The notes: a model not told the origin generated them from the letters alone. DNA of 64,000 nt from CBDBON01 sp965208395 (GCA_965208395.1 CBDBON010000001.1:62001-126000), one strand, 5' to 3'; counted from the first letter of the stretch, positions 8,558 through 16,350 are shown. Program-made: numbers and translations.

Positions 8558-8833
8558 TCATTGGGTGATTGCAAGTCGGACGTTCAGGCTGTCGAGAACC
8601 CTGAACAGTGTGTCGATGCGTGGGTTGCCTTCGGTGGAGAGTGCCCGATACAGGGCCTGGCGTCCCAAGCCCGTAGCTTCGGCGATGGAGGACATTCCTT
8701 TGGCTCGCGCAACGTTGCCGAGGGCCTTGGCGAAGTACTTCGGGTTGTTCTCTTCCAGTGCTGCATTGAGGTATTCAACCAGCGCCTCGTCGCTGTCGAG
8801 AAAATCGATAACGTCGAACTTCTCGAGTTTCAT
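8558..8833 (-). CDS. HigA/addiction-module antidote-like HTH protein (orphan)
   Basis: A 91-residue DNA-binding protein of the addiction-module antidote (HI1420-type) family. An N-terminal acidic segment is followed by an Xre-like helix-turn-helix (MSSIAEATGLGRQALYRAL, about 47-65). Such proteins normally neutralise a RelE/HigB-like toxin encoded just upstream. No toxin reading frame fits the 80 bases before it, so it appears orphaned. A 7-bp perfect hairpin lies just upstream and could be its operator. Confidence 0.85.
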   Translation of the reverse strand: MKLEKFDVIDFLDSDEALVEYLNAALEENNPKYFAKALGNVARAKGMSSIAEATGLGRQALYRALSTEGNPRIDTLFRVLDSLNVRLAITQ

Positions 8834-8851
8834 TATTGCTCCCTAGACTTC

Positions 8852-8869
8852 ACTCGCCAAGCGGCGAGT
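8852..8869. promoter_or_regulatory. Perfect inverted repeat upstream of orphan antitoxin
   Basis: ACTCGCC-AAGC-GGCGAGT, 7-bp arms and a 4-base loop, 19 bases before the HigA-like start and just past the stop of the SRPBCC gene. It could be an operator or a weak terminator; it has no U-tract. Confidence 0.4.
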
Positions 8870-8911
8870 CCGCAAACTTCTGGAGAGACGCCTCCGGGTA
8901 GGATGCTCCCT

Positions 8912-9361
8912 CTACGCGGGCCAGCTTTCGAAGTGGTCTTTGGTCGGGTCGAGCAGGTCTCGCCGCATGCCTCTGTGGGTGAACAGCCGGAAGACGAGCC
9001 ACTGCACGATCCCCTTGAGTCCCCCGACGCGGGTGTCCCATAAGACCGTCCAGCGCGTCCCGCCGCCCTCCGGTTCGAACCGGTCGTACCTGTCGGCCCA
9101 GACTGAGTCGACGGCTTCCATGCGTCTCGACTCTGGAAAGTCGAAGAGGCAGCGCCACGTGATCAGCTCCGGGTCGTCCTCGGGATAGCGGCGAACGTCC
9201 TCCCGGACGTAGAGCGTATCTCCGTCCCTGTCGACGATATCGCCGTACTCCTCCCGGAACCTGTCGTCGTCCAGCGGGCCGTCCGGGCCGTAGGCGGTGA
9301 CGTGCCGGTAGACCTCTTCGATGGACGCGCCGACTATGGATGCGAGGCGGAGGCGCGCCAT
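8912..9361 (-). CDS. SRPBCC-fold protein (polyketide cyclase / START-like)
   Basis: About 149 residues with the layout of the SRPBCC superfamily: an N-terminal strand, a short helix with IEEVYRHVTAYGPDG, a curved beta sheet with TWRCLFDFPESRR and RWTVLWDTRVGG, and a C-terminal helix. These proteins bind hydrophobic ligands in a cavity; no catalytic residue can be named. The ATG at 9361 was chosen because it follows the amidase stop by one base, so the two are probably translated together. The function is unknown. Confidence 0.75.
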   Translation of the reverse strand: MARLRLASIVGASIEEVYRHVTAYGPDGPLDDDRFREEYGDIVDRDGDTLYVREDVRRYPEDDPELITWRCLFDFPESRRMEAVDSVWADRYDRFEPEGGGTRWTVLWDTRVGGLKGIVQWLVFRLFTHRGMRRDLLDPTKDHFESWPA

Positions 9362-9362
9362 G

Positions 9363-10787
9363 CTATACGCCGGGGGGCCGCAGATGGGCCCAGGGCCGGG
9401 CTCGCTCGAAGGCGGCCGAGGCGGCGAGAACCGTCTCCTCGTCGAGGCGCCTGCCCACGACATGGAGTCCTATAGGCATCCCGTCGGAAGAGAATCCGCA
9501 CGGTATGCTCGCGGCCGGAAGGCCAGACATGTTGATTGGATAGGTGAAGGGCAGGTAGCCCCATGAGCGCGAAACCTCTTCGCCGCCGATATGGGCGGGC
9601 GGCTCTCCCACCGGAAAGGCCGGCACGGCCATCGTGGGGGAGAGGAGAAGATCGTACTCCTCGAACAGGTCGGCCAGCTGCGCCTTGAGATGCTCCACGT
9701 AGCCCAGAGCGCCCGCGTAGTCCGCGCCGGTGACGGAGGCGCCGCTCTCTATCGACCTGCGGGCGTAGGAGGTGAGCAGGTCGCCGTGCCTCTCGAGGAG
9801 TTTGCCGGACACCCTGTAGCTCCCGGCGCTCGAGATGGTCGCGTAGGCTTCCCAGGGCGAGCCGAACGACAGGCCCGTCTCGTCGACGGAGCACCCGAGC
9901 TCCTCGAACACCCTGGCGGCCTTCGACGTGACGTCGAGCACCTCGGAGTCGACGGCGGCGTAGCCGTAGTCGGGGCTCCACGCCATCCTGAGGCCGCTGA
10001 CGTCTCTATCGACCGCAGCCGTGTAGTCGGGGACGGGCTCCCTGAGCGATCCGGGGTCTCTCGGATCGTGTCCGGCCATGACCTGGAGCAGCAGGGCCGA
10101 GTCGGCGACGGTCCGGGTCATGGGGCCGGGTTGGCTGATGAGGTTGACGGAGGGGGGCGCCGCGGCGCCCATGTAGCGGGGCGCCCTGCCCAGCGTCGGC
10201 TTGATCCCGTAGATACCGCAGAAGCTGGAGGGGATCCTTATCGACCCTCCGGCGTCGCTCCCGGTGGCCAGCGAGCAGAGGCCGGCCACGGCCGACGCGC
10301 CCGCTCCGCCGCTCGATCCCCCGGTCGTGCGCTCAGTGTTCCACGGGTTGCGGCAGTGGTCTCCCAGCCTGTTGTCGGTCATCCCCGACATGCCGAACTC
10401 AGGGGTGTTGGTCTTCCCGAGCATCACCGCGCCCGCGCTGCGGATACGCTCGACGATGACAGAGTCCTCCTCAGGGACACGGTCCTTGTAGATGAGCGAC
10501 CCGCTCGTCGTGCGGACGCCCTTCGTCATCTCCAGGTCCTTCACGGATATGGGGATGCCGTGGAGGGCGGGCAGGTCCTCTCCCCGCATCAGCGCGTCCT
10601 CCGCGTCCCGGGCGGCGGCGAGAGCCTCGTCCGCCGTCACGGTCAGGTAGGAGTTGAAGCGAGAGTCGAGCCGCTCGATCCGTTCCAGATATAGCCGCGT
10701 CAGCTCGACGGGCGATAGCTGTCGTTCGGCTATCAGGCGCCTGTGCTCGGTGGCCGGCGCGAATGCTGTTTCCTGTTCTGTAGCCAA
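9363..10787 (-). CDS. Amidase (amidase-signature family)
   Basis: About 474 residues of a Ser-cisSer-Lys amidase. From the TTG start, Lys83 lies in ISVKD, cis-Ser158 in TTGGSSGGAGA and nucleophile Ser182 in GSDAGGSIR. The family hydrolyses amides, and includes GatA, nicotinamidase-like and acylamide amidases. No GatB or GatC is nearby, so a catabolic role is more likely. The TTG at 10787 has a GGGGGAA purine tract upstream; the open frame runs about 28 codons further and overlaps no gene. The start is moderately certain. Confidence 0.9.
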   Translation of the reverse strand: MATEQETAFAPATEHRRLIAERQLSPVELTRLYLERIERLDSRFNSYLTVTADEALAAARDAEDALMRGEDLPALHGIPISVKDLEMTKGVRTTSGSLIYKDRVPEEDSVIVERIRSAGAVMLGKTNTPEFGMSGMTDNRLGDHCRNPWNTERTTGGSSGGAGASAVAGLCSLATGSDAGGSIRIPSSFCGIYGIKPTLGRAPRYMGAAAPPSVNLISQPGPMTRTVADSALLLQVMAGHDPRDPGSLREPVPDYTAAVDRDVSGLRMAWSPDYGYAAVDSEVLDVTSKAARVFEELGCSVDETGLSFGSPWEAYATISSAGSYRVSGKLLERHGDLLTSYARRSIESGASVTGADYAGALGYVEHLKAQLADLFEEYDLLLSPTMAVPAFPVGEPPAHIGGEEVSRSWGYLPFTYPINMSGLPAASIPCGFSSDGMPIGLHVVGRRLDEETVLAASAAFERARPWAHLRPPGV

Positions 10788-10842
10788 TCTTCCCCCTCTC
10801 CGTCTCTGTTGCGGCCGTCTCGGACGGCGGCCGGTTGTCTCT

Positions 10843-11637
10843 CTACTGGTAGACAGCCAGTCCCCGGCCACCGCCCGCGGCGATCACCTCTCCCGTGACT
10901 GCGCCAGCCTTGGGAGATGCCAGGAATACGGTCAGATATGCGATGTCAAGGGCGTCCGGCACCCGCCGGATGGCGGTCTCTTCGGCCATCCGCCTTTCGA
11001 TCTCCGCCAGGCTGACGCCCCGACGCTCCGCCTGCGCCTGGAGGTCGGGCCCCGTCCTCTCCGTCCGCGTCGCGCCCGGATGGACGAGGTTGACGGTGAT
11101 CCCCGACGGCCCGAGCTCGACGGAGAGCGTCTTCGTCAGGTGCGCGAGCGCGGCGTTGCGCAGGCCGCTGATGGTGCCTGCCTGCCTGGCGGCCAGGCCT
11201 CCGATGTTGACGATTCGCCCCCAGCCCCGCCGCTGGAGATGGGGAGCGGCGGCCTTCGCGCACCTGAAGTAGCCGACGACCTTCGTGTTGATGTCGGCGA
11301 GGAGCTCCTCCTCGCTGGCCTCTTCGAGCGGTCCCGCCACCAGTCCGCCGGGATACGCCGCGTTGTTGACGAGTATGTCGACCCTGCCCAGCTCCCGCGC
11401 AGCGGTCTCCACCATCGTCTCCACCGACTGACGGTCCGACGTGTCGGCGACGATGGGCAGGACCCGCCGTCCCGTCTCATCCGCCACCTGACGCGCCGTC
11501 TCCTCCAGAGCGCCGCGCCCCCGGGCGCAGACGGCGACGTCCACCCCTTCGCGCGCCAGCTCCAGCGCGATGGCTTTACCTATTCCCTTGCTGCCTCCCG
11601 TCACGATCGCAGCCTTGCCGCTCAGCTCAAGGTCCAT
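10843..11637 (-). CDS. SDR-fold oxidoreductase with altered active site
   Basis: A 264-residue classical SDR Rossmann protein: cofactor motif TGGSKGIG, NNA in LVNNAAYP, and VNLVHPGATRT after the active site. However, the catalytic block reads IVNIGGLAARQAG then SGLRNAALAHL, so the usual Ser is Gly and the Tyr-x-x-x-Lys pair is replaced by Ser-x-x-x-Asn. The other SDRs in this window keep YxxSK. It may bind NAD(P)H without classical catalysis or use another mechanism. The ATG has AGGAGG eight bases upstream; a longer in-frame extension is ignored. Confidence 0.87.
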   Translation of the reverse strand: MDLELSGKAAIVTGGSKGIGKAIALELAREGVDVAVCARGRGALEETARQVADETGRRVLPIVADTSDRQSVETMVETAARELGRVDILVNNAAYPGGLVAGPLEEASEEELLADINTKVVGYFRCAKAAAPHLQRRGWGRIVNIGGLAARQAGTISGLRNAALAHLTKTLSVELGPSGITVNLVHPGATRTERTGPDLQAQAERRGVSLAEIERRMAEETAIRRVPDALDIAYLTVFLASPKAGAVTGEVIAAGGGRGLAVYQ

Positions 11638-11732
11638 TTTTTCGGCCTCCTGGGAGAGTAGATGTCTTCGGAGATTTGCCGTCTCGGCGGGAGGATACCA
11701 AGACGAACGAGATGGGATAACTAGGACGCCGA

Positions 11733-11738
11733 TTATAG
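11733..11738 (-). promoter_or_regulatory. Putative -10 element (TATAAT) for the SDR gene
   Basis: A perfect TATAAT on the minus strand about 95 bases before the SDR start, in the divergent gap with the plus-strand gene at 11832. No convincing -35 is visible at 16-18 bases. Confidence 0.35.
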
Positions 11739-11831
11739 CACGCGTTCGTCGGGCCTCTAGTGTAGAATGGTCGGTACCGTTGCCTAGCCTGCGGCGATGT
11801 GCGCAAGATTGCGAGACCAAGGGGAAGCGCC

Positions 11832-12137
11832 ATGTACCTTGTCCGAAGAGTGTTCAAGGTGAAGCCGAGGAGCACGCGTAAGGCCGCGGCTCTGATCTCC
11901 AGAGTCGGGAAGGTCTTCGAGGAGGCGGGCCAGCGCTCGCCGACGAGGGTCTACATGAGCGGGGGGACTGTCCCCGGACCGGCCAACACGGTCTACATGG
12001 ACTGGACCGAGGAGGCCCTGCAGTCTCCTTACCGCCCCGGGAACGAGATGCCGGAGGCGCTGGCCTCGGTCGCGGCAGAACTGTGGGAATTGATCGAGGA
12101 GTCCCACATCGAGTTCTACGAGATGTACACACCATGA
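11832..12137 (+). CDS. Small conserved-looking protein, possibly dimeric a/b barrel
   Basis: A 101-residue protein that I do not recognise with certainty. The order of strand (MYLVRRVFKVKP), helix (AAALISRVGKVFEEAG), strand (RVYMSG) and strand (NTVYMDW), then a C-terminal helix, resembles NIPSNAP/ABM-type dimeric a/b barrels. The ATG at 11832 follows GGGGAAG; a GTG 33 bases upstream is possible. It is divergent from the SDR gene and upstream of the two esterase-like genes. Confidence 0.65.
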   Translation: MYLVRRVFKVKPRSTRKAAALISRVGKVFEEAGQRSPTRVYMSGGTVPGPANTVYMDWTEEALQSPYRPGNEMPEALASVAAELWELIEESHIEFYEMYTP

Positions 12138-12208
12138 CGGGAGGGTGCGCGGGGTCGGGGACGATCTGGATGAACGGCTCTGCAGATTGCTTAGAGGAAC
12201 ATAGAGAT

Positions 12209-12250
12209 GCATCCAGGTGGGGATGGATTCCTGCGTTCGCGGGAATGACG
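12209..12250. repeat. Dispersed repeat, GTCATTCCCGCG type (family B)
   Basis: On the minus strand this reads CGTCATTCCCGCGAACGCAG followed by GAATCCATCCCCACC, a widely dispersed intergenic repeat type with an inner TTCCCGCG/CGCAGGAA-like palindrome. A second, diverged copy is at 14263-14292. Confidence 0.7.
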
Positions 12251-12253
12251 GAG

Positions 12254-12311
12254 TGATGATTTGGGGGCTGGTGGTCGTGAGATGATGATTTCGGGCTGGG
12301 CGGTGGTGAGA
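12254..12311. repeat. Two imperfect 29-bp tandem repeats before esterase gene
   Basis: Two head-to-tail copies of a 29-base unit starting TGATGATTT and ending GGTGGT(C)GTGAGA, with a few mismatches. The second copy ends on the ATG of the hydrolase gene, so the ribosome-binding region of that gene is repeat-derived. Confidence 0.65.
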
Positions 12312-13243
12312 TGAGGATGTCGACGCTGGAGCGGTTCGACAGCCGGGCCAAGAAGCCCGACGACTTCGACACATTCTGGAGGGAGACGGAGAGGCGGACG
12401 GCCTCGGTGTCGCTCAAGGCCCGTCTCACTCCCTCGCCTCTTCGCTCCACGGAAGAGGTGGAGGTGTTCGAGGCCTCCTACCGGAGCTACGCCGGGCTGA
12501 GGATCGCCGGCTGGTATGCGAGGCCGAGACACAGACCGGAGCCGCTCCCGGCGGTCCTGTTCGTTCCCGGCTACATCGGCGAGCCCAAGCTGCCGAGCGA
12601 CATCGCGGCCCTCGGCTACGCCGCCTTCTCCGCGGCCCCCAGGGGCAAGCTGCGCAGCAACTCCGTCTTCAATCCTGGCTACCCGGGCCTGCTCACCCAC
12701 AACATCACCGATCGGGACAGCTACGGATACCGCGGCTTCTACATGGACGCCGTCCGCGCCTTCGATCTGCTGTCCGGGCTGCCGGAGGTGGACAGCCGCC
12801 GGGTGGGCGTGCGCGGCAGCAGCCAGGGAGGCGCTCTGACGCTGCTCGTTGCGGCGCTGCGCGCCGGCCGGGTCCGGGCCGCCGCCGCCGGCGCGCCCTA
12901 CCTGTGCTCGATCATGGACTCGGCCTCGCTGGCGCGCACCTACCCCTACGAGGAGATAAACGACTACCTCCGGCTGCATCCCGACCGTACCGACGCGGTG
13001 AGGGCTGTCCTCGACTACTATGACATCCAGAACTTCGTCGATCGGATACGGTGCCCGATCATCTTAAACGTCGGACTCAACGACCCGGTATGCCCCCCGG
13101 AGACCGGATTCGCGGTGTTCCGCGCCATCGGCAGCGCGGAGAAGCGGCTCTACCCTTATGAGAACTGCGGCCACGACGCCGGCTCCAGCGTCGGCCACGA
13201 GGAGGTGACGATGGAGTTCCTGGCCGAGAAACTCAGGTCGTGA
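12311..13243 (+). CDS. Acetylxylan esterase (AXE1)-like alpha/beta hydrolase
   Basis: A 310-residue serine hydrolase resembling acetylxylan esterase / cephalosporin-C deacetylase, which removes acetyl groups from sugars. An N-terminal FDTFWRETERR helix is typical of the family. The nucleophile elbow is GVRGSSQGG (Ser about residue 175), the acid is Asp in VGLNDPVCPP, and the base is His in YENCGHDAG. No signal peptide is seen, so it is probably cytoplasmic. It overlaps or abuts the next gene, a degenerate relative, on the same strand. Confidence 0.88.
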   Translation: MRMSTLERFDSRAKKPDDFDTFWRETERRTASVSLKARLTPSPLRSTEEVEVFEASYRSYAGLRIAGWYARPRHRPEPLPAVLFVPGYIGEPKLPSDIAALGYAAFSAAPRGKLRSNSVFNPGYPGLLTHNITDRDSYGYRGFYMDAVRAFDLLSGLPEVDSRRVGVRGSSQGGALTLLVAALRAGRVRAAAAGAPYLCSIMDSASLARTYPYEEINDYLRLHPDRTDAVRAVLDYYDIQNFVDRIRCPIILNVGLNDPVCPPETGFAVFRAIGSAEKRLYPYENCGHDAGSSVGHEEVTMEFLAEKLRS

Positions 13244-13245
13244 GC

Positions 13246-14139
13246 ATGGAACCGGATGGCGAGGAGCTGAGCGTCAGCGACGCCGACTTCGACTCCTACT
13301 GGCAGCCCGTGCTCGACGAGGTGGAGACGCTTCGTGACAGCCCTGTGGAAGTGACGGAGCTGGCGCTGCGCAGCAACGAGGCCTCGATCGCCTACGGGGT
13401 CCGCTTCTCCGGGACCGGCGAGTATCCGCTGTTCGCCTATCTGTGCGTGCCCAGAGGCGACGGCCCCGCCCCGCCGCTGTTCGAGGCGCCGGGCTACGGA
13501 AGCGTGGTGACCGTGCCCGACTTCGAAAGGCGCAGACGGCACACGGTGATGGCGCTCTGCCACAGAGGCCAGAGGCTCTCCGACGAGCCCTATTCGGCGC
13601 AGTACCCCGGGCTGCTCACCGACGGGCTGCCGGACGCCGACGGCTACAGGTGGCGGGAGATCGCCGCCGACTGCCTGCGGGCGGTGGACGTGCTCTCCGC
13701 GAGGCCGGAGGCGGACATGTCGCGCCTTGCGGTCACCGGGAACGACCTTGCCGCAATCACGGCGGCGTTCAGGCCGTCGGTCCGCTTTCTGCTCGTGAAC
13801 GGGCAGCTGCTGTTCAGGGCAGCTCCGCCCACCGGGGCCGGCTACCCCCTCCGGGAGCTCGACGACTACCTGAGGCTCCACCCCGGAGAGGCCGAGACGG
13901 TGGCCCGCACCGTGTCGCTGTTCGATCCGGCCCGGTTTGCTCCTCGCATCGAGGCGGAGACGCTGGTCACCTGCTCGGAGGGTGAGAGGCGCGCCGTCCT
14001 GCCCTTTGTTCGCGCGCTGGGAGACCGCGGCGAGCTGGCGGTCAGGAGCGGCAGGGGCCACCTGGACCATACGATGGAGGAGGAGTGGCTGTCGGCGCGG
14101 GCGCCTGAGCCCCCATCTGAAGAGGGACCCCCATCCTGA
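13246..14139 (+). CDS. Degenerate acetylxylan-esterase-like protein, nucleophile missing
   Basis: About 297 residues, colinear with the preceding hydrolase: a DFDSYWQPVLDEV N-terminal helix, APGYG loop, YSAQYPGLLTDGLPDADGY (compare FNPGYPGLLTHN of its neighbour), and LRELDDYLRLHPGE (compare INDYLRLHPD). Where the active enzyme has GSSQGG it has TGNDLAA, with no serine in the elbow; a late GHLDHT may be the old base. It is probably a non-catalytic partner or a decaying duplicate. The last residues (PPSEEGPPS) and the stop come from a family A repeat. A GTG six bases earlier is an alternative start. Confidence 0.8.
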   Translation: MEPDGEELSVSDADFDSYWQPVLDEVETLRDSPVEVTELALRSNEASIAYGVRFSGTGEYPLFAYLCVPRGDGPAPPLFEAPGYGSVVTVPDFERRRRHTVMALCHRGQRLSDEPYSAQYPGLLTDGLPDADGYRWREIAADCLRAVDVLSARPEADMSRLAVTGNDLAAITAAFRPSVRFLLVNGQLLFRAAPPTGAGYPLRELDDYLRLHPGEAETVARTVSLFDPARFAPRIEAETLVTCSEGERRAVLPFVRALGDRGELAVRSGRGHLDHTMEEEWLSARAPEPPSEEGPPS

Positions 14140-14170
14140 CCTTCCCCCGCGGAGCAGGGGGAAGGGAGTT
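14127..14170. repeat. Family A palindromic repeat forming a gene end
   Basis: A CCCCCATCCTGACC lead followed by a CTTCCCCCGCGGAGCAGGGGGAAGG hairpin. Its left edge supplies the last codons and TGA of the esterase-like gene. The stretch to 14225 holds another decayed fragment, and no gene is seen to 14307. Confidence 0.8.
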
Positions 14171-14262
14171 GGGGGAGCGGGCGGTCGAGCCTCCATCTCA
14201 ATCTTGACACCCCCTCATCCCAGCCCAGAATCCCCCACTTAGGTACGGACGCACTGCGCGGA

Positions 14263-14292
14263 GACTGGATGCCGGCATTCGCCGGTATGACG
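14263..14292. repeat. Family B dispersed repeat, diverged copy
   Basis: GACTGGATGCCGGCATTCGCCGGTATGACG: the same layout as the copy at 12209-12250, with a GCCGGCATTCGCCGGT inner palindrome. It lies just downstream of the small phage-type membrane protein gene. Confidence 0.6.
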
Positions 14293-14307
14293 GAAGGGTA
14301 TCGCGTG

Positions 14308-14517
14308 CTACTCCTCGGTGTCGGTGCGGGATATGGCTTTGCTGAGGCCGGAGGCCATCTGCGGGTCTCGGCGCTCCAGCATCCGGATGACGGCGCGCGA
14401 CATGAGCTGCACCGTTCTCTCGAAGCGGTTCAGGATGCGCTCGAGGCGCAGCATGAACCAGAGGAGGATGGCTCCGGGGACTCCGGCGTTGATGAAGGGC
14501 GTCGGGTCGATGTCCAT
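14308..14517 (-). CDS. Small phage-type membrane protein (YvrJ/holin-like)
   Basis: A 69-residue protein with one hydrophobic helix near the N terminus (GVPGAILLWFMLRLE, about 12-26) followed by a charged amphipathic helix. This is the shape of YvrJ-like and other small phage tail or lysis-region proteins. The start has a textbook AAGGAG six bases before the ATG. It is the last of five co-oriented small genes that look phage-tail derived. Identification is from shape and neighbours. Confidence 0.65.
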   Translation of the reverse strand: MDIDPTPFINAGVPGAILLWFMLRLERILNRFERTVQLMSRAVIRMLERRDPQMASGLSKAISRTDTEE

Positions 14518-14548
14518 GTTGCACTCCTTGTTGTCGGTTGGTAGGGGG

Positions 14549-14595
14549 GAGCCCCCATCTCAATCTTCCCCCGTCCGCGGGGGAAGAGGTAAGAA
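14549..14595. repeat. Family A palindromic repeat inside phage-like cluster
   Basis: AGCCCCCATCTCAATC, then a CTTCCCCCGTCCGCGGGGGAAG hairpin and AGGTAAGAA. A decayed second copy follows at about 14605-14645. It separates the membrane protein gene from the tail-like gene upstream. Confidence 0.8.
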
Positions 14596-14651
14596 ATTCA
14601 CTTCTCCAGCTCCCATCACCGCGGACGAGGGAATAGGTAAGACAGGTAGGA

Positions 14652-15056
14652 CTACACGCTCTGCAGGAGAAGCTCGCGGGTGGCCCTGGTCCCGCCGTCC
14701 TCGACGATGATACGGTGGCCCTCGATGAAGAAGTGGCCATCGATCCCCATCTCCGGGTATCTCACGGCGACACGGTCGGAGATGGAGCGGTGCAGGAGCA
14801 GCATCGCGTTGGCCCTCGATCCGGCGGGCACGACGAGGTTTAGCACCGTCCTCGGTTGCCTGCGCCTGGCCATGTACTTGTGGTCGTGGTTCTTCAGCTC
14901 AAGCTCCAGCCGGGCGGCCTCGATGTGCTCGCTCGAGAGGTCGCGGAGGTGCTCCAGCGTCATGCCCAGCACGTCGGGGGTGACGTCCTCCCTGGGATCG
15001 GAAAAATCTCCGTCGCCGTTCCAGTCGATCTGCACCAGCCATCTGGCCTGGGTCAT
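14652..15056 (-). CDS. Phage-tail-like structural protein
   Basis: A 134-residue protein starting MTQARWLVQIDWNGDGDFSD, a beginning common in phage distal-tail or baseplate-type proteins of actinobacterial and Chloroflexota prophages. An acidic calcium-binding-like loop (DWNGDGDFSDPRED) is present. A conserved-looking IEAARLELELKNHDHKY strand-helix follows. Excellent AAGGAG ribosome site before the ATG. No tape-measure gene lies between it and the upstream chaperone-like genes, where one would be expected. Confidence 0.6.
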   Translation of the reverse strand: MTQARWLVQIDWNGDGDFSDPREDVTPDVLGMTLEHLRDLSSEHIEAARLELELKNHDHKYMARRRQPRTVLNLVVPAGSRANAMLLLHRSISDRVAVRYPEMGIDGHFFIEGHRIIVEDGGTRATRELLLQSV

Positions 15057-15088
15057 TTTTTCTCCTTGTGCAGGAGGCGCGCCCCCGG

Positions 15089-15334
15089 TCAGATGCCGAG
15101 TCCGCGGCGCTTGTCCTCGGTTATGAGACGCTTCATCTCCTTGGCGAGGGCCCTGAGCGCGCGCTCGTTTTTTCCCGTCTGCAGGGCCGGCGCCGTCTCT
15201 TCGGGCAGAGGGCTTTGACTTCGCCCGTCCGGTCCTGACGGTCGGGCGAGGAGGAGGCCGCCCCGGCCAAGGAGGAGGCGGAGCGTTTCTTCCGTATCGG
15301 CCCAGAGCCGGTGGGTGTCCGGGGATGGGTTCAT
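15089..15334 (-). CDS. Small phage-tail-associated protein (possible chaperone C-terminal part)
   Basis: An 81-residue charged protein ending RALAKEMKRLITEDKRRGLGI. This kind of end is seen in small proteins encoded after tail-assembly chaperones. The ATG at 15334 has AGGAGA upstream. In siphophages the region after the first chaperone gene is reached by frameshifting; here the two are separated by a dispersed repeat, so it is translated on its own. Not recognised beyond this. Confidence 0.55.
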   Translation of the reverse strand: MNPSPDTHRLWADTEETLRLLLGRGGLLLARPSGPDGRSQSPLPEETAPALQTGKNERALRALAKEMKRLITEDKRRGLGI

Positions 15335-15382
15335 GCGTGTGTCTCCTGTTTTCGAAGTTCCCCGGAAGCCGTCCGGGGCAGG

Positions 15383-15408
15383 CCCTTCGACAAGCTCAGG
15401 GCGAACGG
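15383..15408. repeat. Dispersed CCCTTCGACAAGCTCAGGG repeat (family C)
   Basis: A 26-base copy of the widely found repeat whose palindromic core is CCTTCGACaAGCTCAGG. It lies between two phage-tail-like genes. The TGA stop of the upstream gene (15398-15396) is inside the repeat, so the repeat appears to have set that gene's C terminus. Confidence 0.75.
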
Positions 15409-15893
15409 ACCACATCCTCCCCTTCCCAGAGATCGAGGTCGTCTCCGCGCTCCCTGGCGTCCCGGACTGCGATGAGCAGCGCCGTCCTGATGACGACGTC
15501 GGCGGGGGTCTCCGAGAGCTCCCGCCACGTCCAGCCGGTGGCGGTCATCAGGCATACGTCGACGAACCCCGGAGGCACGCTCCCGGCGACCATCCCCATG
15601 AAGAGGGCCTCCGCGGTCTCCCTGGACCCGGCCTCGCGAAGGGGGTCGAGCAGCTCGCGGTTGAGCGTCTCTAGGGCCGCCGCGACGTCCTCGCCGTCTC
15701 GCGACAGGACCGCCCTCTCGCTCACCGGCTCCGGGAAGCTCCATCGGCTGGTCAGCTGGACGAGCGCCCGTGAGGCGAGGGCGCCGGTGGAGCCGGAATC
15801 GATGAGCGGCCGCATGCGCCGCCATGCCGGCCTGGCCGCCAGCTCCCACCATCCGCCGGAGGGAAGATCGATGCGGACCGTACCTTCGGACAT
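15396..15893 (-). CDS. Phage tail assembly chaperone-like protein
   Basis: A 165-residue protein. An N-terminal beta part (GTVRIDLPSGGWWELAARP) is followed by helices with FVDVCLMTATGWTWRELSETPADVVIRTAL, a pattern seen in tail assembly chaperones encoded between tail tube and tape measure genes. The ATG is two bases after the tail-tube-like gene's stop. The C terminus (EGEDVVRSP) ends inside a dispersed repeat, so the original end may be lost. Confidence 0.6.
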   Translation of the reverse strand: MSEGTVRIDLPSGGWWELAARPAWRRMRPLIDSGSTGALASRALVQLTSRWSFPEPVSERAVLSRDGEDVAAALETLNRELLDPLREAGSRETAEALFMGMVAGSVPPGFVDVCLMTATGWTWRELSETPADVVIRTALLIAVRDARERGDDLDLWEGEDVVRSP

Positions 15894-15895
15894 GG

Positions 15896-16321
15896 TTAGA
15901 AGGCTCCCCTGGCTACGGCGCCGTCCACCTGGAGGCTCGCCGACCACTCGACGAGTCTCCCCACCCTGCTGCGCAGCTCGTAAGAGGCGACCCAGCAGGC
16001 GCCGGTGTAGTTGACGTCGCCTTTCGCCGCTCCCTCGGGGCCGTACTCGAAGTCGACCGCGGAGGAGTGGGAGCGCAGAGCGCCGAGAATATCGTCGGGG
16101 CCGGACGAGTCGGTATTGTCGAAGAGACCTTCGAGTCGTATGGAGACGCGTTCGAGTCCGGGGACGAACCGGGCGCCCCGGTCGCCGAGCGCCGTGACCT
16201 CGTTGAGCGCTCTCCGGCCGGGCAGGCCGTTCACCTCGGTGAGGTATGGCGAGAGATCGCGCCCGTCGCCGTCGGCGTCGTCGATCAGGAACCTGGAGAC
16301 GGTGGAGTCGAAGAAGGCCAC
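15896..16321 (-). CDS. Phage tail tube-like protein
   Basis: A 141-residue, beta-rich protein: RFLIDDADGDGRDLSPYLTEVNGLPGRR, then ERVSIRLEGLFDNTD and SYELRSRVGRLVEWSASLQVDG. The pattern of a central GLFD strand and a late WSASLQV strand resembles siphophage major tail or tail tube proteins. The start is GTG with AAGGA upstream. First gene of the five-gene cluster, behind a strong promoter and a 5' hairpin. Confidence 0.6.
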   Translation of the reverse strand: MAFFDSTVSRFLIDDADGDGRDLSPYLTEVNGLPGRRALNEVTALGDRGARFVPGLERVSIRLEGLFDNTDSSGPDDILGALRSHSSAVDFEYGPEGAAKGDVNYTGACWVASYELRSRVGRLVEWSASLQVDGAVARGAF

Positions 16322-16350
16322 TGTGCCGGTCCTTCGGGGGAAATAGCGAA

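Noticed and set aside
9070..9084. GGTTCGAACC sequence resembling a tRNA T-arm
   Set aside because: It lies inside the SRPBCC coding sequence and has no matching acceptor or anticodon arm.
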